A DNA stretch of 40,239 nt, from assembly GCA_009839745.1 (NCBI GenBank), contig VXPE01000114.1, forward strand, positions 1 to 40,239, in the 5' to 3' direction. This document shows positions 27,301 through 34,326 of this stretch, one piece after another. Within the stretch, counting starts at the first letter, position 1; the number at the start of each line of letters is the position of its first letter. The DNA is from Candidatus Poribacteria bacterium. GTDB taxonomy: Bacteria; Poribacteria; WGA-4E; WGA-3G. Position numbers and translations under genes: made by a program. Below the pieces are notes generated by a model. That model did no database searches. It was given only the letters and a program-made list of their open reading frames with translations, and had not been told where the DNA came from.

Positions 27301-27339
27301 TCAAATCGAGGACCGAAACGATTCATATTAACACAGTAG
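24307..27339 (+). CDS. Exported caspase-like (inactive?) / DUF3857 / transglutaminase protein
   Basis: This encodes 1010 residues. The signal peptide IIILTLCLLSTTGFAADHV is followed by a caspase/legumain-like domain at about 25-240, with the His loop FLLFMLGHASRTG (His120). The catalytic cysteine position, normally in a D-x-C-Y-S-G pattern, reads FGFPYSG with Pro162, so this domain looks inactive. An acidic proline-rich linker (about 255-345) leads to DUF3857 (from about 363, WESVDVDIDEKSRYIYSTRR) and a transglutaminase core. The core triad is Cys664 (GKGDCKDKTTLLS), His717 (YFNHMILAVD) and Asp735 (WLDPTAE). A DUF3858-like beta domain ends the protein. The transglutaminase half should be able to cleave or cross-link peptides in the periplasm; its substrate is unknown. 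A perfect 10-bp hairpin follows the gene. Confidence 0.85.
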   Translation: MKKKMLQIRIIILTLCLLSTTGFAADHVLIIGGVAGEKSFYDAFWGATSRFHQLLTNEYGYTPDQITFLFEDIGDTNQSGQGGLELVDAESNREQVLAAFNQLAKTVQPSDRFLLFMLGHASRTGRGSAKFNLRGRDITEMEYVGLINGIPAENQVLIFGFPYSGRLVPKLSAPGRIILTSSSPNEGYSLQAGFGDVFVDAFSTADNDINTDGDISLLEAFLSLQTRTKEWYEDRGTVQSEHPHLDDNGDGNATRNLTIVPETEDADGTDDGALATKTFLGTRQTALPSTPSPPEPDEVFADVTPTGSPEEREHENRETSTAIHNAENRPSTLPYDYISEADENVIQDAIDTAPSEKDYPEDGAVVLWESVDVDIDEKSRYIYSTRRVVKIFNEDGADLGEISIPYMRGKDDVTIHHARTFTPDGRIVALDLNDVVTNIPPPSAVDAGLYVDARLMYFTLPEISDGCIIDYAYSTNNLGHVMRGEFWRKVYFQGSQPVQYYRFTVHIPKKKQLYYQISGAPSVEAQRTQQPRSNQLKNIEPTITENNYIRTYTFEVQDVPPLKEEYLMPAPQDLAYSISISSIDSWDKLVTWYATLIREQDTITPEITKKTEQILKGAWSRKEKIKRLYEYVATNIQYLGYELGIWAIKPYPADFVLKVGKGDCKDKTTLLSTMLSSVGINSYPVLISAGDTRGVNAHLPDGGSEVEAVPSLAYFNHMILAVDGGNRDDEFIWLDPTAETCAFGDFPAGDQDRWALIINPRFLTESRQSSETDNPPPTSKRHSMENRLYLFQKSPSIDATSNLKRVHTRVAVKKDMSVSVRQALTVTGIFNMKLRSQLAHLQTSEEKAEFFHKALELDERAKVTEVEVSGLSKLEGELKVEVTWTCQEYLYAIGSQFVLELPIVKHPYAELLSEERRMYPAVIGKALTLEDKISVSTDAPFRIDTVPEEQTLKTEVAEIQIRYSQSKRKAEMHQTIRFLAPRVTPEDIYHLKDVVRIASNRGPKRFILTQ

Positions 27340-27384
27340 CCGTTACAAAACCAGTTGGAACTCATCAATAACCTGCCCGTAATG

Positions 27385-27410
27385 AAATTATGCCTTAAAT
27401 GGCATAATTT
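27385..27410. terminator. Terminator-like perfect hairpin
   Basis: AAATTATGCC (27385-27394) / GGCATAATTT (27401-27410) with the six-base loop TTAAAT, between the transglutaminase gene and moxR. The T-run is short, so it may work as a bidirectional terminator or only as a hairpin. Confidence 0.55.
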
Positions 27411-27459
27411 GTCTTAGCTTTACATTTGGAGGGCAGCTCAGGAGACCATAATTAAAAAG

Positions 27460-28467
27460 ATGCCAGCAACAGAAGAAGTTCAAGCAATAGAAGAGTTGAT
27501 GAAAAGCCAAGAGTTGATTTTAGGGCAACTCAAAAAAGTAATCGTTGGGCAAGAGGACGTTATCAATCAGATGTTGATGGCACTTTTCGCCGGAGGGCAC
27601 TGCTTGTTAGAGGGGGTCCCAGGGCTTGCCAAAACCCTCATGATTCGGACATTGGCACAAATTCTCAACCTTAAATTTAAGCGGATCCAGTTCACGCCTG
27701 ATCTCATGCCCGCCGACATCACGGGAACCGATGTTCTTGAGGAGGACCGCACAACCGGGCATCGCACGATCCGATTTATTCAGGGACCGATTTTCGCCAA
27801 TATTCTCCTCGCCGATGAGATCAATCGGACACCCCCGAAGACACAAGCCGCACTCTTAGAAGCGATGCAGGAGTATCACGTTACCGCCGGGGGCACCGAA
27901 TTCGCATTGGAACAGCCTTTCTTTGTACTCGCTACACAGAACCCGATTGAGCAAGAAGGAACATATCCACTTCCAGAAGCACAGTTAGATCGGTTCATGT
28001 TCAAAATCGTCATCGATTACCCGACAGAGGCAGAGGAGACGGACATCGTTTCAGCAACGACCGGTGCAGAGATACCTGAACTTGATACCCTACTGTCTGG
28101 GCACGTTATCGTAGCACTCCATGATATTGTGAGGCGGGTGCCTGCCGCCGAGAACGTTGTGCAATACGCTGTGAGAATCGCACGGGCAACCCGTCCGAAA
28201 GAGGAAGACGCTCCCGATTTCATCCAGCAATGGGTCCGATGGGGCGCGGGTCCCCGTGCGGGACAGTATCTCATCTTAGGGGCAAAAGCCCGCGCAATTC
28301 TACGGGGGCGTTACAACGCTTCTTGTGAAGACGTGAGATCTGTCGCGCCTGCGGTTCTACGCCATCGCATCTTAACCAATTTCCATGCCGAAGCCGAAGG
28401 TGTTGACTCTGACACCGTCATCCAACGTCTACTCGACACAGTGCAGGAACCCGCTGCAAGGTTGTAG
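27460..28467 (+). CDS. MoxR-family AAA+ ATPase
   Basis: This encodes 335 residues. Walker A is GVPGLAKT (52-59), Walker B is [20 protein letters not shown], and sensor 1 is in [25 protein letters not shown]. The C-terminal lid has [20 protein letters not shown]. MoxR ATPases act as chaperones for metal insertion or assembly of VWA-domain partners. The usual DUF58 and VWA genes do not follow; a glycosyltransferase does. ATG 27460 follows an AATTAAAAAG box, and its stop abuts the next ATG. Confidence 0.93.
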   Translation: MPATEEVQAIEELMKSQELILGQLKKVIVGQEDVINQMLMALFAGGHCLLEGVPGLAKTLMIRTLAQILNLKFKRIQFTPDLMPADITGTDVLEEDRTTGHRTIRFIQGPIFANILLADEINRTPPKTQAALLEAMQEYHVTAGGTEFALEQPFFVLATQNPIEQEGTYPLPEAQLDRFMFKIVIDYPTEAEETDIVSATTGAEIPELDTLLSGHVIVALHDIVRRVPAAENVVQYAVRIARATRPKEEDAPDFIQQWVRWGAGPRAGQYLILGAKARAILRGRYNASCEDVRSVAPAVLRHRILTNFHAEAEGVDSDTVIQRLLDTVQEPAARL

Positions 28468-29190
28468 ATGCCATCAGAAAAAATTTCGGTCATCATCCCA
28501 GTCCTCAATGAGGAAAACGCCATTGCCAACGTCATCACCGATATTCCAAAGACCGTGCGTACCCTTAATGGAAAAACTGAAGCAACAGTTCAGGAAATTA
28601 TCGTCGTTGACAACGGCTGCACCGATAACACCGCCACGATCGCACACCGAAACGGTGCCAGGGTTATCGCTGAACCCCGACGCGGATATGGATTCGCCTG
28701 TCTCGCCGGAATCGCTGCACTTACCACGGCTGAACCGGATATTGTCGTCTTTCTGGATGGCGACTATAGCGACTATCCGACAGACATGCCGCAACTCCTC
28801 CACCCGATCCTTGAAGGCAAAACCGATTTCGTCATCGGTGCGAGACGTGCAGACAGGGCGCGGAACGCGTTGTTACCGCAAGCACGCTTCGGCAATTGGC
28901 TCGCCTGTTTCTTGATAAAACACTTCTATGGTGTGCGCTATACAGATTTGGGTCCCTTTCGAGCGATCCGGTATCCGCAACTCCTTGCTCTGAACATGCA
29001 GGACAAAACCTTCGGATGGACAGTTGAGATGCAGCTCAAAGCCGCGAAACAGGGAATCCCCGTGTGTGAAGTTCCAGTTCGTTACCGCAAGCGGATTGGG
29101 GTCTCTAAAATCACAGGCACCTTCACCGGCACCCTCAAAGCCGGCTACAAGATCCTCACCACCCTCATCTACCACCGCTTCTTGACATAA
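28468..29190 (+). CDS. Family 2 glycosyltransferase, dolichyl-phosphate mannose synthase-like
   Basis: This encodes 240 residues. The GT-A fold begins ISVIIPVLNEENAIANVI; the nucleotide-sugar/metal site is VVFLDGDYSDYPTDMPQL, and the acceptor region has RYTDLGPFRAIRYPQLLALN and FGWTVEMQLKAAKQG. The end PVRYRKRIGVSKITGT is common in polyprenyl-phosphate glycosyltransferases. There is no C-terminal membrane helix pair, so it probably acts at the cytoplasmic face of the membrane. It starts one base after the moxR stop, so it relies on coupled translation. Confidence 0.9.
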   Translation: MPSEKISVIIPVLNEENAIANVITDIPKTVRTLNGKTEATVQEIIVVDNGCTDNTATIAHRNGARVIAEPRRGYGFACLAGIAALTTAEPDIVVFLDGDYSDYPTDMPQLLHPILEGKTDFVIGARRADRARNALLPQARFGNWLACFLIKHFYGVRYTDLGPFRAIRYPQLLALNMQDKTFGWTVEMQLKAAKQGIPVCEVPVRYRKRIGVSKITGTFTGTLKAGYKILTTLIYHRFLT

Positions 29191-29200
29191 CAAAACCGTT

Positions 29201-29325
29201 CTGTTTGTAGTAGGGCAATTCATTGCCCGTCAATTAGATACACCGCTGGCGAGGTTTCCTAACCTCGTCTTTCCTTTTTTCCACCAAAATGACACCCATT
29301 CGTAGCGTAAACTTTTAGTTTGCGC
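29201..29325. repeat. Cluster of three unlike hairpin repeats
   Basis: In order: CTGTTTGTAGTAG plus GGGCAAT-TC-ATTGCCC (29201-29228), the second copy of the GTAGTA family; CGAGGTT-TCCT-AACCTCG (29250-29267), perfect; and GCGTAAACT-TTT-AGTTTGCGC (29305-29325) with one G-T pair. No gene lies between 29191 and 29423. The arrangement resembles a landing zone of REP-like elements between two operons. Confidence 0.6.
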
Positions 29326-29361
29326 ACTCGATTGAATGACGCTACCATGCTATTCTTTCAC

Positions 29362-29409
29362 TTGCAACTTCCCCACATTAATGATATACTCATTATTGAA
29401 AGCGAGTAT
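29362..29409 (+). promoter_or_regulatory. Promoter and inverted repeat before the antitoxin
   Basis: TTGCAA (29362-29367), a 17-base spacer and TATACT (29385-29390). The inverted repeat ATACTC (29386-29391) / GAGTAT (29404-29409) brackets the expected transcription start and could be an autoregulatory operator. Confidence 0.55.
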
Positions 29410-29423
29410 GGAGGAATAAAACG

Positions 29424-29680
29424 ATGGAAAGAAAAAAATAAAAGCAACATATAGAAACGGTGTGATTGAACCTTTGGATAAGATCAACCTTCCCGAAGGA
29501 CAAGCACTTGAGATCGAATTCAAAGTTCTCCTAAAACCACCTCATGAACTTTCTCGCGAAGAAAAAAAAGAACTGATTCAGAAGATGAGTGGCTCAATGA
29601 AAGGGACATGGGGAAGCACTGTCGAAGAAATTGACACTTATATCGAGTCAGAAAGACAATCATGGGATCGAGAATTTTGA
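29424..29680 (+). pseudogene. DUF104/VapB-like antitoxin with an A7 frameshift near its start
   Basis: GGAGGA lies well spaced before ATG 29424, but that frame stops after five codons (ATG GAA AGA AAA AAA TAA). One more A in the A7 run (29432-29438) would join the start to the long frame and give MERKKIKATYRNGVIEPLDK, then INLPEGQALEIEF. This is the opening of an AF2212/PG0164-like (DUF104) antitoxin. The end, GSMKGTWGSTVEEIDTYIES, resembles antitoxins that precede VapC toxins. No PIN-domain toxin follows. Without slippage, only an internal GTG (29462) could start the protein. It is either a degraded orphan, a slippage-controlled gene or a base-call error. Confidence 0.65.
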
Positions 29681-29723
29681 TCGCGAACATGAACAAACGA
29701 CCTTCGTCAAACCATAGAATGAT

Positions 29724-30707
29724 ATGTTAGCAAAATTTTGGATGATAATTATAGCGATAATGGTTCTTACTTCACCGGTGGTCGCTGATAAGATAAAGAT
29801 CGCTACTTGGAATATACAACAGTTCGGTCAAACAAAAGCAGGGATTAATGAGAGTCAGAACGAGCAGACCAAAGCCCGGACTGAACATCATAAGGCGAAT
29901 GACACCATAGGCAAGATAGCAGGGATCATAAAAAAGGGCAAATTTGACGTAGTTGCTATCCAAGAGGTTCAAGATAAAGCACGTAAAACGTTACCCAAAC
30001 TGTTAGAGACTTTAGGCGCAGATTGGAAGTATATCGAAAGTGAGAGAACCGGTAGAGGAAGACAAGAACAATACGCCATATTTTTTAACCCTGTAAAGTT
30101 AACCCCAAAAGACACTATACATCTCTATGATGATATGGAAGATAGTTGGGATAATTTCTCAAGGGATCCTGGATACGCTGGTTTTTCATACCGGGATTTT
30201 GAGTTTATCATCATTATGTGCCACTTAGATCCCCAACAACACGCTGCTTATGAAACAGAGCGTTTAGATGATGTTTATGAAGCCGTGAAATGCAAAACAG
30301 GGACTCCAAACATCTTTGTATTAGGGGATTTCAATTTAGAAGAGGGTCCAGCGGATATAGCATTTCAAGATGACGGTCTTTTAGATGAGGAAAATTACCC
30401 TGAAATGAAGGCGGCTTTAGATTCGACTTATGATACAACAGTCGCTGGTGAAAATGATGAAACGACTTATGATAATATCCTGTTTGATTCCGGTCAATTT
30501 GAATTAAAAGAAAAAGGGGTGTATCGTTTTGATGACGAATTCGGTGAGGGTTACGATAAAAATATCTCCGATCACTACCCTGTGTGGGCTATCTTTGAGA
30601 TACCGGATATCGAAGATGAGACCGATGCCTCTCCATTTGCACCACCAGCCCCTTCTATAGCAAAAATCAAATTATCAACATGGGTTTCTCTCAGAAATCT
30701 AAATTAG
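29724..30707 (+). CDS. Secreted endonuclease/exonuclease/phosphatase (EEP) family protein, DNase I-like
   Basis: This encodes 327 residues. The signal peptide MLAKFWMIIIAIMVLTSPVV is followed by an EEP fold with IKIATWNIQQFGQTK, VVAIQEVQD (metal-binding Glu), NIFVLGDFNLEEG (Asp and Asn) and the final ISDHYPVWAIFE (Asp-His). These are the main catalytic landmarks of DNase I-like hydrolases. The substrate could be extracellular DNA or a phosphodiester or phospholipid. It is flanked by two antitoxin-like orphans but is unlikely to be their toxin, because it carries its own export signal. A Pro-rich C-terminal tail, FAPPAPSIAKIKLSTW, is unassigned. Confidence 0.87.
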   Translation: MLAKFWMIIIAIMVLTSPVVADKIKIATWNIQQFGQTKAGINESQNEQTKARTEHHKANDTIGKIAGIIKKGKFDVVAIQEVQDKARKTLPKLLETLGADWKYIESERTGRGRQEQYAIFFNPVKLTPKDTIHLYDDMEDSWDNFSRDPGYAGFSYRDFEFIIIMCHLDPQQHAAYETERLDDVYEAVKCKTGTPNIFVLGDFNLEEGPADIAFQDDGLLDEENYPEMKAALDSTYDTTVAGENDETTYDNILFDSGQFELKEKGVYRFDDEFGEGYDKNISDHYPVWAIFEIPDIEDETDASPFAPPAPSIAKIKLSTWVSLRNLN

Positions 30708-30786
30708 CGTTTTTCAACGCCAATTCGCAACAGAAAAGAATCCGATATTTACACACCACTGGAACTCTTATGGGAGGTTTCTTGAA

Positions 30787-31020
30787 ATGTTGAAAGACCC
30801 AATTATTGAGGAAATTCATCGAATTCGCGATGAATGGGCTGCTTCTTTCCAGTATGATTTACGTGCCCTGTGTGAGGACATAAAACGCCAGGAAAAACGT
30901 GATTTCCTCACGGACGATGAAGGGAACTTCATAAAGGACGAAAAAGGTGGCTTGATTCTTAAACCCGAAGTCGCTGCTAAAAGCACAACCAAAAACAGAC
31001 AAAAATTGTCCAAACTTTAG
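30787..31020 (+). CDS. Small antitoxin-like protein, orphan
   Basis: This encodes 77 residues: MLKDPIIEEIHRIRDEWAAS, then FQYDLRALCEDIKRQEKRDF. The pattern (D)PIxEEIxxIRxxxAxxFxYDLxAIxxDLKxQE is a widespread small family, often seen next to PIN toxins; I recall it as antitoxin-like but cannot name it firmly. GGGAGG precedes ATG 30787. No partner gene follows. The C-terminal half, KDEKGGLILKPEVAAKS, is polar and probably disordered. Confidence 0.6.
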   Translation: MLKDPIIEEIHRIRDEWAASFQYDLRALCEDIKRQEKRDFLTDDEGNFIKDEKGGLILKPEVAAKSTTKNRQKLSKL

Positions 31021-31103
31021 TATTAGGGAACGGGTTAATACCCTATAGGAAACAGAAAAAATGGGGTTTATTTTTGATTCAATTACCAGAGCCAGCAAAA
31101 CTG

Positions 31104-31517
31104 CTAATCTTGACTTCTTGGAACTTCGACATGCGCTGTCCAGCCTGTAAAGTTTTTGCTTATCGGTATCAACTTGACTTGCTTTTTTTCACCCGGCGCA
31201 AGATCCATCGCAGGCGTCGGACCGAGTTTTTCTCGGTTCGATAAGCGGGCTTCAACGCGGACGTCCTTCAAGGTTTTCTCGGTCATGTTTTCCACATGTC
31301 CTTTAAAGGCATTGCTCTGAGAATCGTAAGCCAAGACCAAGTGCGCACCGCCATGGGAGTGTTGGACGGGATCACAACGCTCATTCAGCCCCATTTGGAG
31401 GCTAAACCCTTGTCTGTTGAATTCGATGTACGGGGCGTTCCTGCTTGAGCAACTACTCATCAAAGAAATCAACAACACGATAAGAATCCCAGCCAGAGTG
31501 CTACATATACGACGCAT
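31104..31517 (-). CDS. Small lipoprotein with a C-terminal beta-sandwich-like region
   Basis: This encodes 137 residues from ATG 31517, chosen over upstream 31607 because AAGGAGCGG precedes it and the product then opens MRRICSTLAGILIVLLISLM, followed by the lipobox SSC. It is expected to be lipid-anchored. The region HVENMTEKTLKDVRVEARLS through MDLAPGEKKQVKLIPISKNF looks like the FxxxGxVxNxsxxxlxxVxVxv fold of FxLYD or DUF-type small lipoproteins. No enzyme motif is seen. Confidence 0.72.
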   Translation of the reverse strand: MRRICSTLAGILIVLLISLMSSCSSRNAPYIEFNRQGFSLQMGLNERCDPVQHSHGGAHLVLAYDSQSNAFKGHVENMTEKTLKDVRVEARLSNREKLGPTPAMDLAPGEKKQVKLIPISKNFTGWTAHVEVPRSQD

Positions 31518-31607
31518 CGAAAACCGCTCCTTCAAAACGTGATATATCTCGATGAAAACAGACATATCTTGTTTTACTGTTCCTGCTTTAACGCCCACCG
31601 CCTTCAA

Positions 31608-31960
31608 TTGCTTTCCTATCCACCAGATACCTTGAGTATACCTGATTTTTGAGAAAAATATAACTGTTTTCCGCTAAAGGCTAAGACACCTTCTGCCCGA
31701 AACTGTGCAGTAATTGAACACTGAAAAATGACATATTCGGGCAATATCGGTGTAAACCCTTTTTTTAGGAGCAGATTGAAGGTGATTTGCTGTTGGCATG
31801 AAAATTGCACTATATCTATTTGAGAGTGCGTCCTCTAACACGTTTTGCTATATCTGAATTGAGATATAAGGGGGTAAAAACGATGGGTATCCGGTTTTGT
31901 AAATGACTAAGGCGATTGATAAGTTTTCTACTGACTGCCGAAATGTTTGGAGGTTTTATC
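31608..31960. other. Intergenic stretch with a decayed duplicate of a gene start
   Basis: At 31870-31905 the sequence GGGGTAAAAACGATGGGTAT and the bases that follow it repeat the leader and first codons of the second WD-repeat gene (34314-34345), but stop after MGIRFCK. Otherwise no gene is seen. The stretch is AT-rich. Confidence 0.55.
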
Positions 31961-34303
31961 ATGAAGAGGCACATGAATCCTTTGGGTCGAAGTTTGCGGA
32001 TTTCGTATATGACCCTGATCTGTATTTTCTATTTTTCCGCTGCCGCGTTTGCCCTTGAACCCATTGGCAGTATCGGAGAACCGCTTGTTGAGAAGCATGC
32101 TTTTCTTTCCAATGAAACCATCCTACGCGTGCTTTACAGCCACATCCAAGTCGTTGAGGCGGATACAGGTTCGGTTATTGATGCGTTCGGCGAGCGAAAC
32201 GACATCAGCGATGTTATTTTGAGTCCGACTGTCTCACATCTGGCGATCCTTAATTATTCTCGTGATTCAAAGACGACGACCATAGATATTTGGGATACGC
32301 ATGCCCGGCAGCAGACAGCGAAATGGGAGATGACAGGTCGCATCAGACTCGCAGCATTCAGTCGAACCGGTTCGCTGTTCGCTGTCTCTTTTGATGATGA
32401 GATTACGCTCCATAACTATCAGACCGGGGCGTTTATAGGTAAGATGATTGGCGAACGCCGTCCCTGGAAGCAGAGCCATACCCATCGCGACGGTAGTAAT
32501 GTCGGTTCGTCGCATAGAAACAATCATGCCCTGGTTTTTACGCCAGACGATCATTATCTCATCGTCGCCTCAGCACGTCCAGACGTCGAGGTGTGGAATG
32601 TCGAAACCCGTCGCTTGGAAGGGCATTTTCAAGGACACACAGGCAACTGGGTCGCAGATGCCGTTATCAGCCCCCACGGAAAACGACTGGCAACGTTTGA
32701 AGATGGCTGGAGCGATGTTTACGTCTGGGACGTTGAGACCCAGCAGCTCTTATGGAAAGAGGAAACAGGCACTGGCGGGGTTTTTGGCGGCGTTGCGGGC
32801 ATCGCTTTCAGTCCAAATTCTCAACATCTCTATGTCGGTAGGCAGACGACACGGCTGCGTTGGACGACTCCGGGTCCCTGGAGGGGTTGGGACGATAACG
32901 TCAGCATCTATGAGGTTGAAACCGGGAAACAGGTCGATGTGTTTTCCGGCGGCGATTTCTACAAATTGCAGGCGATCTCACTCTCGCCAGACGGCACAAA
33001 AATGCTTTTGCCGTATTGGGACGCCGTTGTGCTATGGGATCTTCAAGAAAAGCGACCTTTGAATGTTTGGGCGGATTTCGTCTATGGTTGGAACGATGCT
33101 ATGTCTGCTGACGGCAGAACTTTTGTCTCTGTCTCCCGCTATTACATTAAGGCATGGGATATTCCGTCGCAAAAACTCCGATTACTTATTTCTGCCGAAC
33201 GCGGACTTTTTGAGAAGTTCGCTGTCTCACCTGATGGCCAGAAAATCGCTATTGGTCGGAACCCTTGGATTGAGATCCGCAACTTGCGCACAGGTGCTAT
33301 TGAACACCGATTTCAGCATAATTATTCAGATGGTGACATCGCTTTCAGTTCAACAGGGAGATGGGTCGCAACGCGGGGATCCAAGAAGATTCACCTCTTG
33401 GATCTCGAAAATCCAGAAAAAGGTCAGATACTCGCTTCAGAAGCCGGTTACGATATTAACTACACTACCAAGTTCAGCTTCAGCGAAAACGATAAATATC
33501 TCGCTGCCTCCACACGCACACAGAAAAATAACAACTATCTGAATTGGGTCGTCTTATACAAACGCATCGCAGACACCTTCATTTTCCAATATGCATGGCA
33601 GGTGCCGGAACTCACTTACGCTTCGAGACCCGCTTTGGCAAAGGGTATCGACGGAACGTTTCTACTGGTTCTGCCCCAATATGATGAAACGCAGATTTTC
33701 AAACTCTCACCTGATAAACCCGAACTCCTCAACACATTGGATGTTGGTGCACCTATGCGCTTTACATCCGATAGCCGCTATCTCTTTGTGGATCGAGAGG
33801 GTAACCTGCAAATTTTCGACTGGCAGACACAAACGCCAATCGACCATCCACCGATTCCAGACTATTTTGATGTTAGTCGCGATGGCTCGGTTCTGCTTTC
33901 CTACGCCAATGGCGGACAAATCCTGATATGGGACGCAAAGGCACTCCTACCTTCACAACCCGTCGCTATCCAAGCGCGCGGTAAGCAGCACGTCATCTTC
34001 GGAGCAGTAAAGCGAAACCAGCTCTTACAAAACTTTCCAAACCCTTTCAACCCGGAAACTTGGATACCCTTCCGACTCGCAAATGAAAGCGATGTTACGA
34101 TTCGTATTTATAGTTCAACAGGTCAATTAGTCCGACGTTTATCGCCCGGAATTATGCCCGCAGGCGACTACGCCTCGGAATCAAAAGCTATTTACTGGGA
34201 CGGACGCAACCAGACAGGTGAAACTGTAAGTTCTGGTGTCTATCTTTACACCATCACAGCGGATGGCTTTGCGGCAACCCGCAAAATGCTGATTCACAAA
34301 TAA
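31961..34303 (+). CDS. Exported WD-repeat beta-propeller protein with FlgD/T9SS-type sorting domain (copy 1)
   Basis: This encodes 780 residues from ATG 31961, chosen because GGAGG stands eight bases before it and a signal peptide follows (YMTLICIFYFSAAAFALEPI). WD40-like blades run through about residue 650, for example DVEVWNVETRRLEGHFQGHT, VYVWDVETQQLLWK and ISLSPDGTKMLLPYWDAVVL. The end has the sorting/FlgD-like module NQLLQNFPNPFNPETWIPF ... YWDGRNQTGETVSSGVYLYT. In Bacteroidetes-like systems this directs type IX export and surface anchoring; whether this organism has that system cannot be seen here. It is tandem with a close paralog at 34327. Confidence 0.88.
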   Translation: MKRHMNPLGRSLRISYMTLICIFYFSAAAFALEPIGSIGEPLVEKHAFLSNETILRVLYSHIQVVEADTGSVIDAFGERNDISDVILSPTVSHLAILNYSRDSKTTTIDIWDTHARQQTAKWEMTGRIRLAAFSRTGSLFAVSFDDEITLHNYQTGAFIGKMIGERRPWKQSHTHRDGSNVGSSHRNNHALVFTPDDHYLIVASARPDVEVWNVETRRLEGHFQGHTGNWVADAVISPHGKRLATFEDGWSDVYVWDVETQQLLWKEETGTGGVFGGVAGIAFSPNSQHLYVGRQTTRLRWTTPGPWRGWDDNVSIYEVETGKQVDVFSGGDFYKLQAISLSPDGTKMLLPYWDAVVLWDLQEKRPLNVWADFVYGWNDAMSADGRTFVSVSRYYIKAWDIPSQKLRLLISAERGLFEKFAVSPDGQKIAIGRNPWIEIRNLRTGAIEHRFQHNYSDGDIAFSSTGRWVATRGSKKIHLLDLENPEKGQILASEAGYDINYTTKFSFSENDKYLAASTRTQKNNNYLNWVVLYKRIADTFIFQYAWQVPELTYASRPALAKGIDGTFLLVLPQYDETQIFKLSPDKPELLNTLDVGAPMRFTSDSRYLFVDREGNLQIFDWQTQTPIDHPPIPDYFDVSRDGSVLLSYANGGQILIWDAKALLPSQPVAIQARGKQHVIFGAVKRNQLLQNFPNPFNPETWIPFRLANESDVTIRIYSSTGQLVRRLSPGIMPAGDYASESKAIYWDGRNQTGETVSSGVYLYTITADGFAATRKMLIHK

Positions 34304-34326
34304 ACCAATAATGTGGGGTAAAAACG

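Noticed and set aside
27460-29190. MoxR-VWA counter-conflict type locus
   Set aside because: No VWA or DUF58 gene follows; the next gene is a glycosyltransferase.
29201-29325. Possible CRISPR-like array because of repeated short palindromes
   Set aside because: The units differ in sequence and spacing; there are no equal repeats or spacers.
29724-30707. EEP nuclease as the toxin of the adjacent antitoxin
   Set aside because: It has a signal peptide and its own start, while the antitoxin end resembles those paired with PIN toxins.
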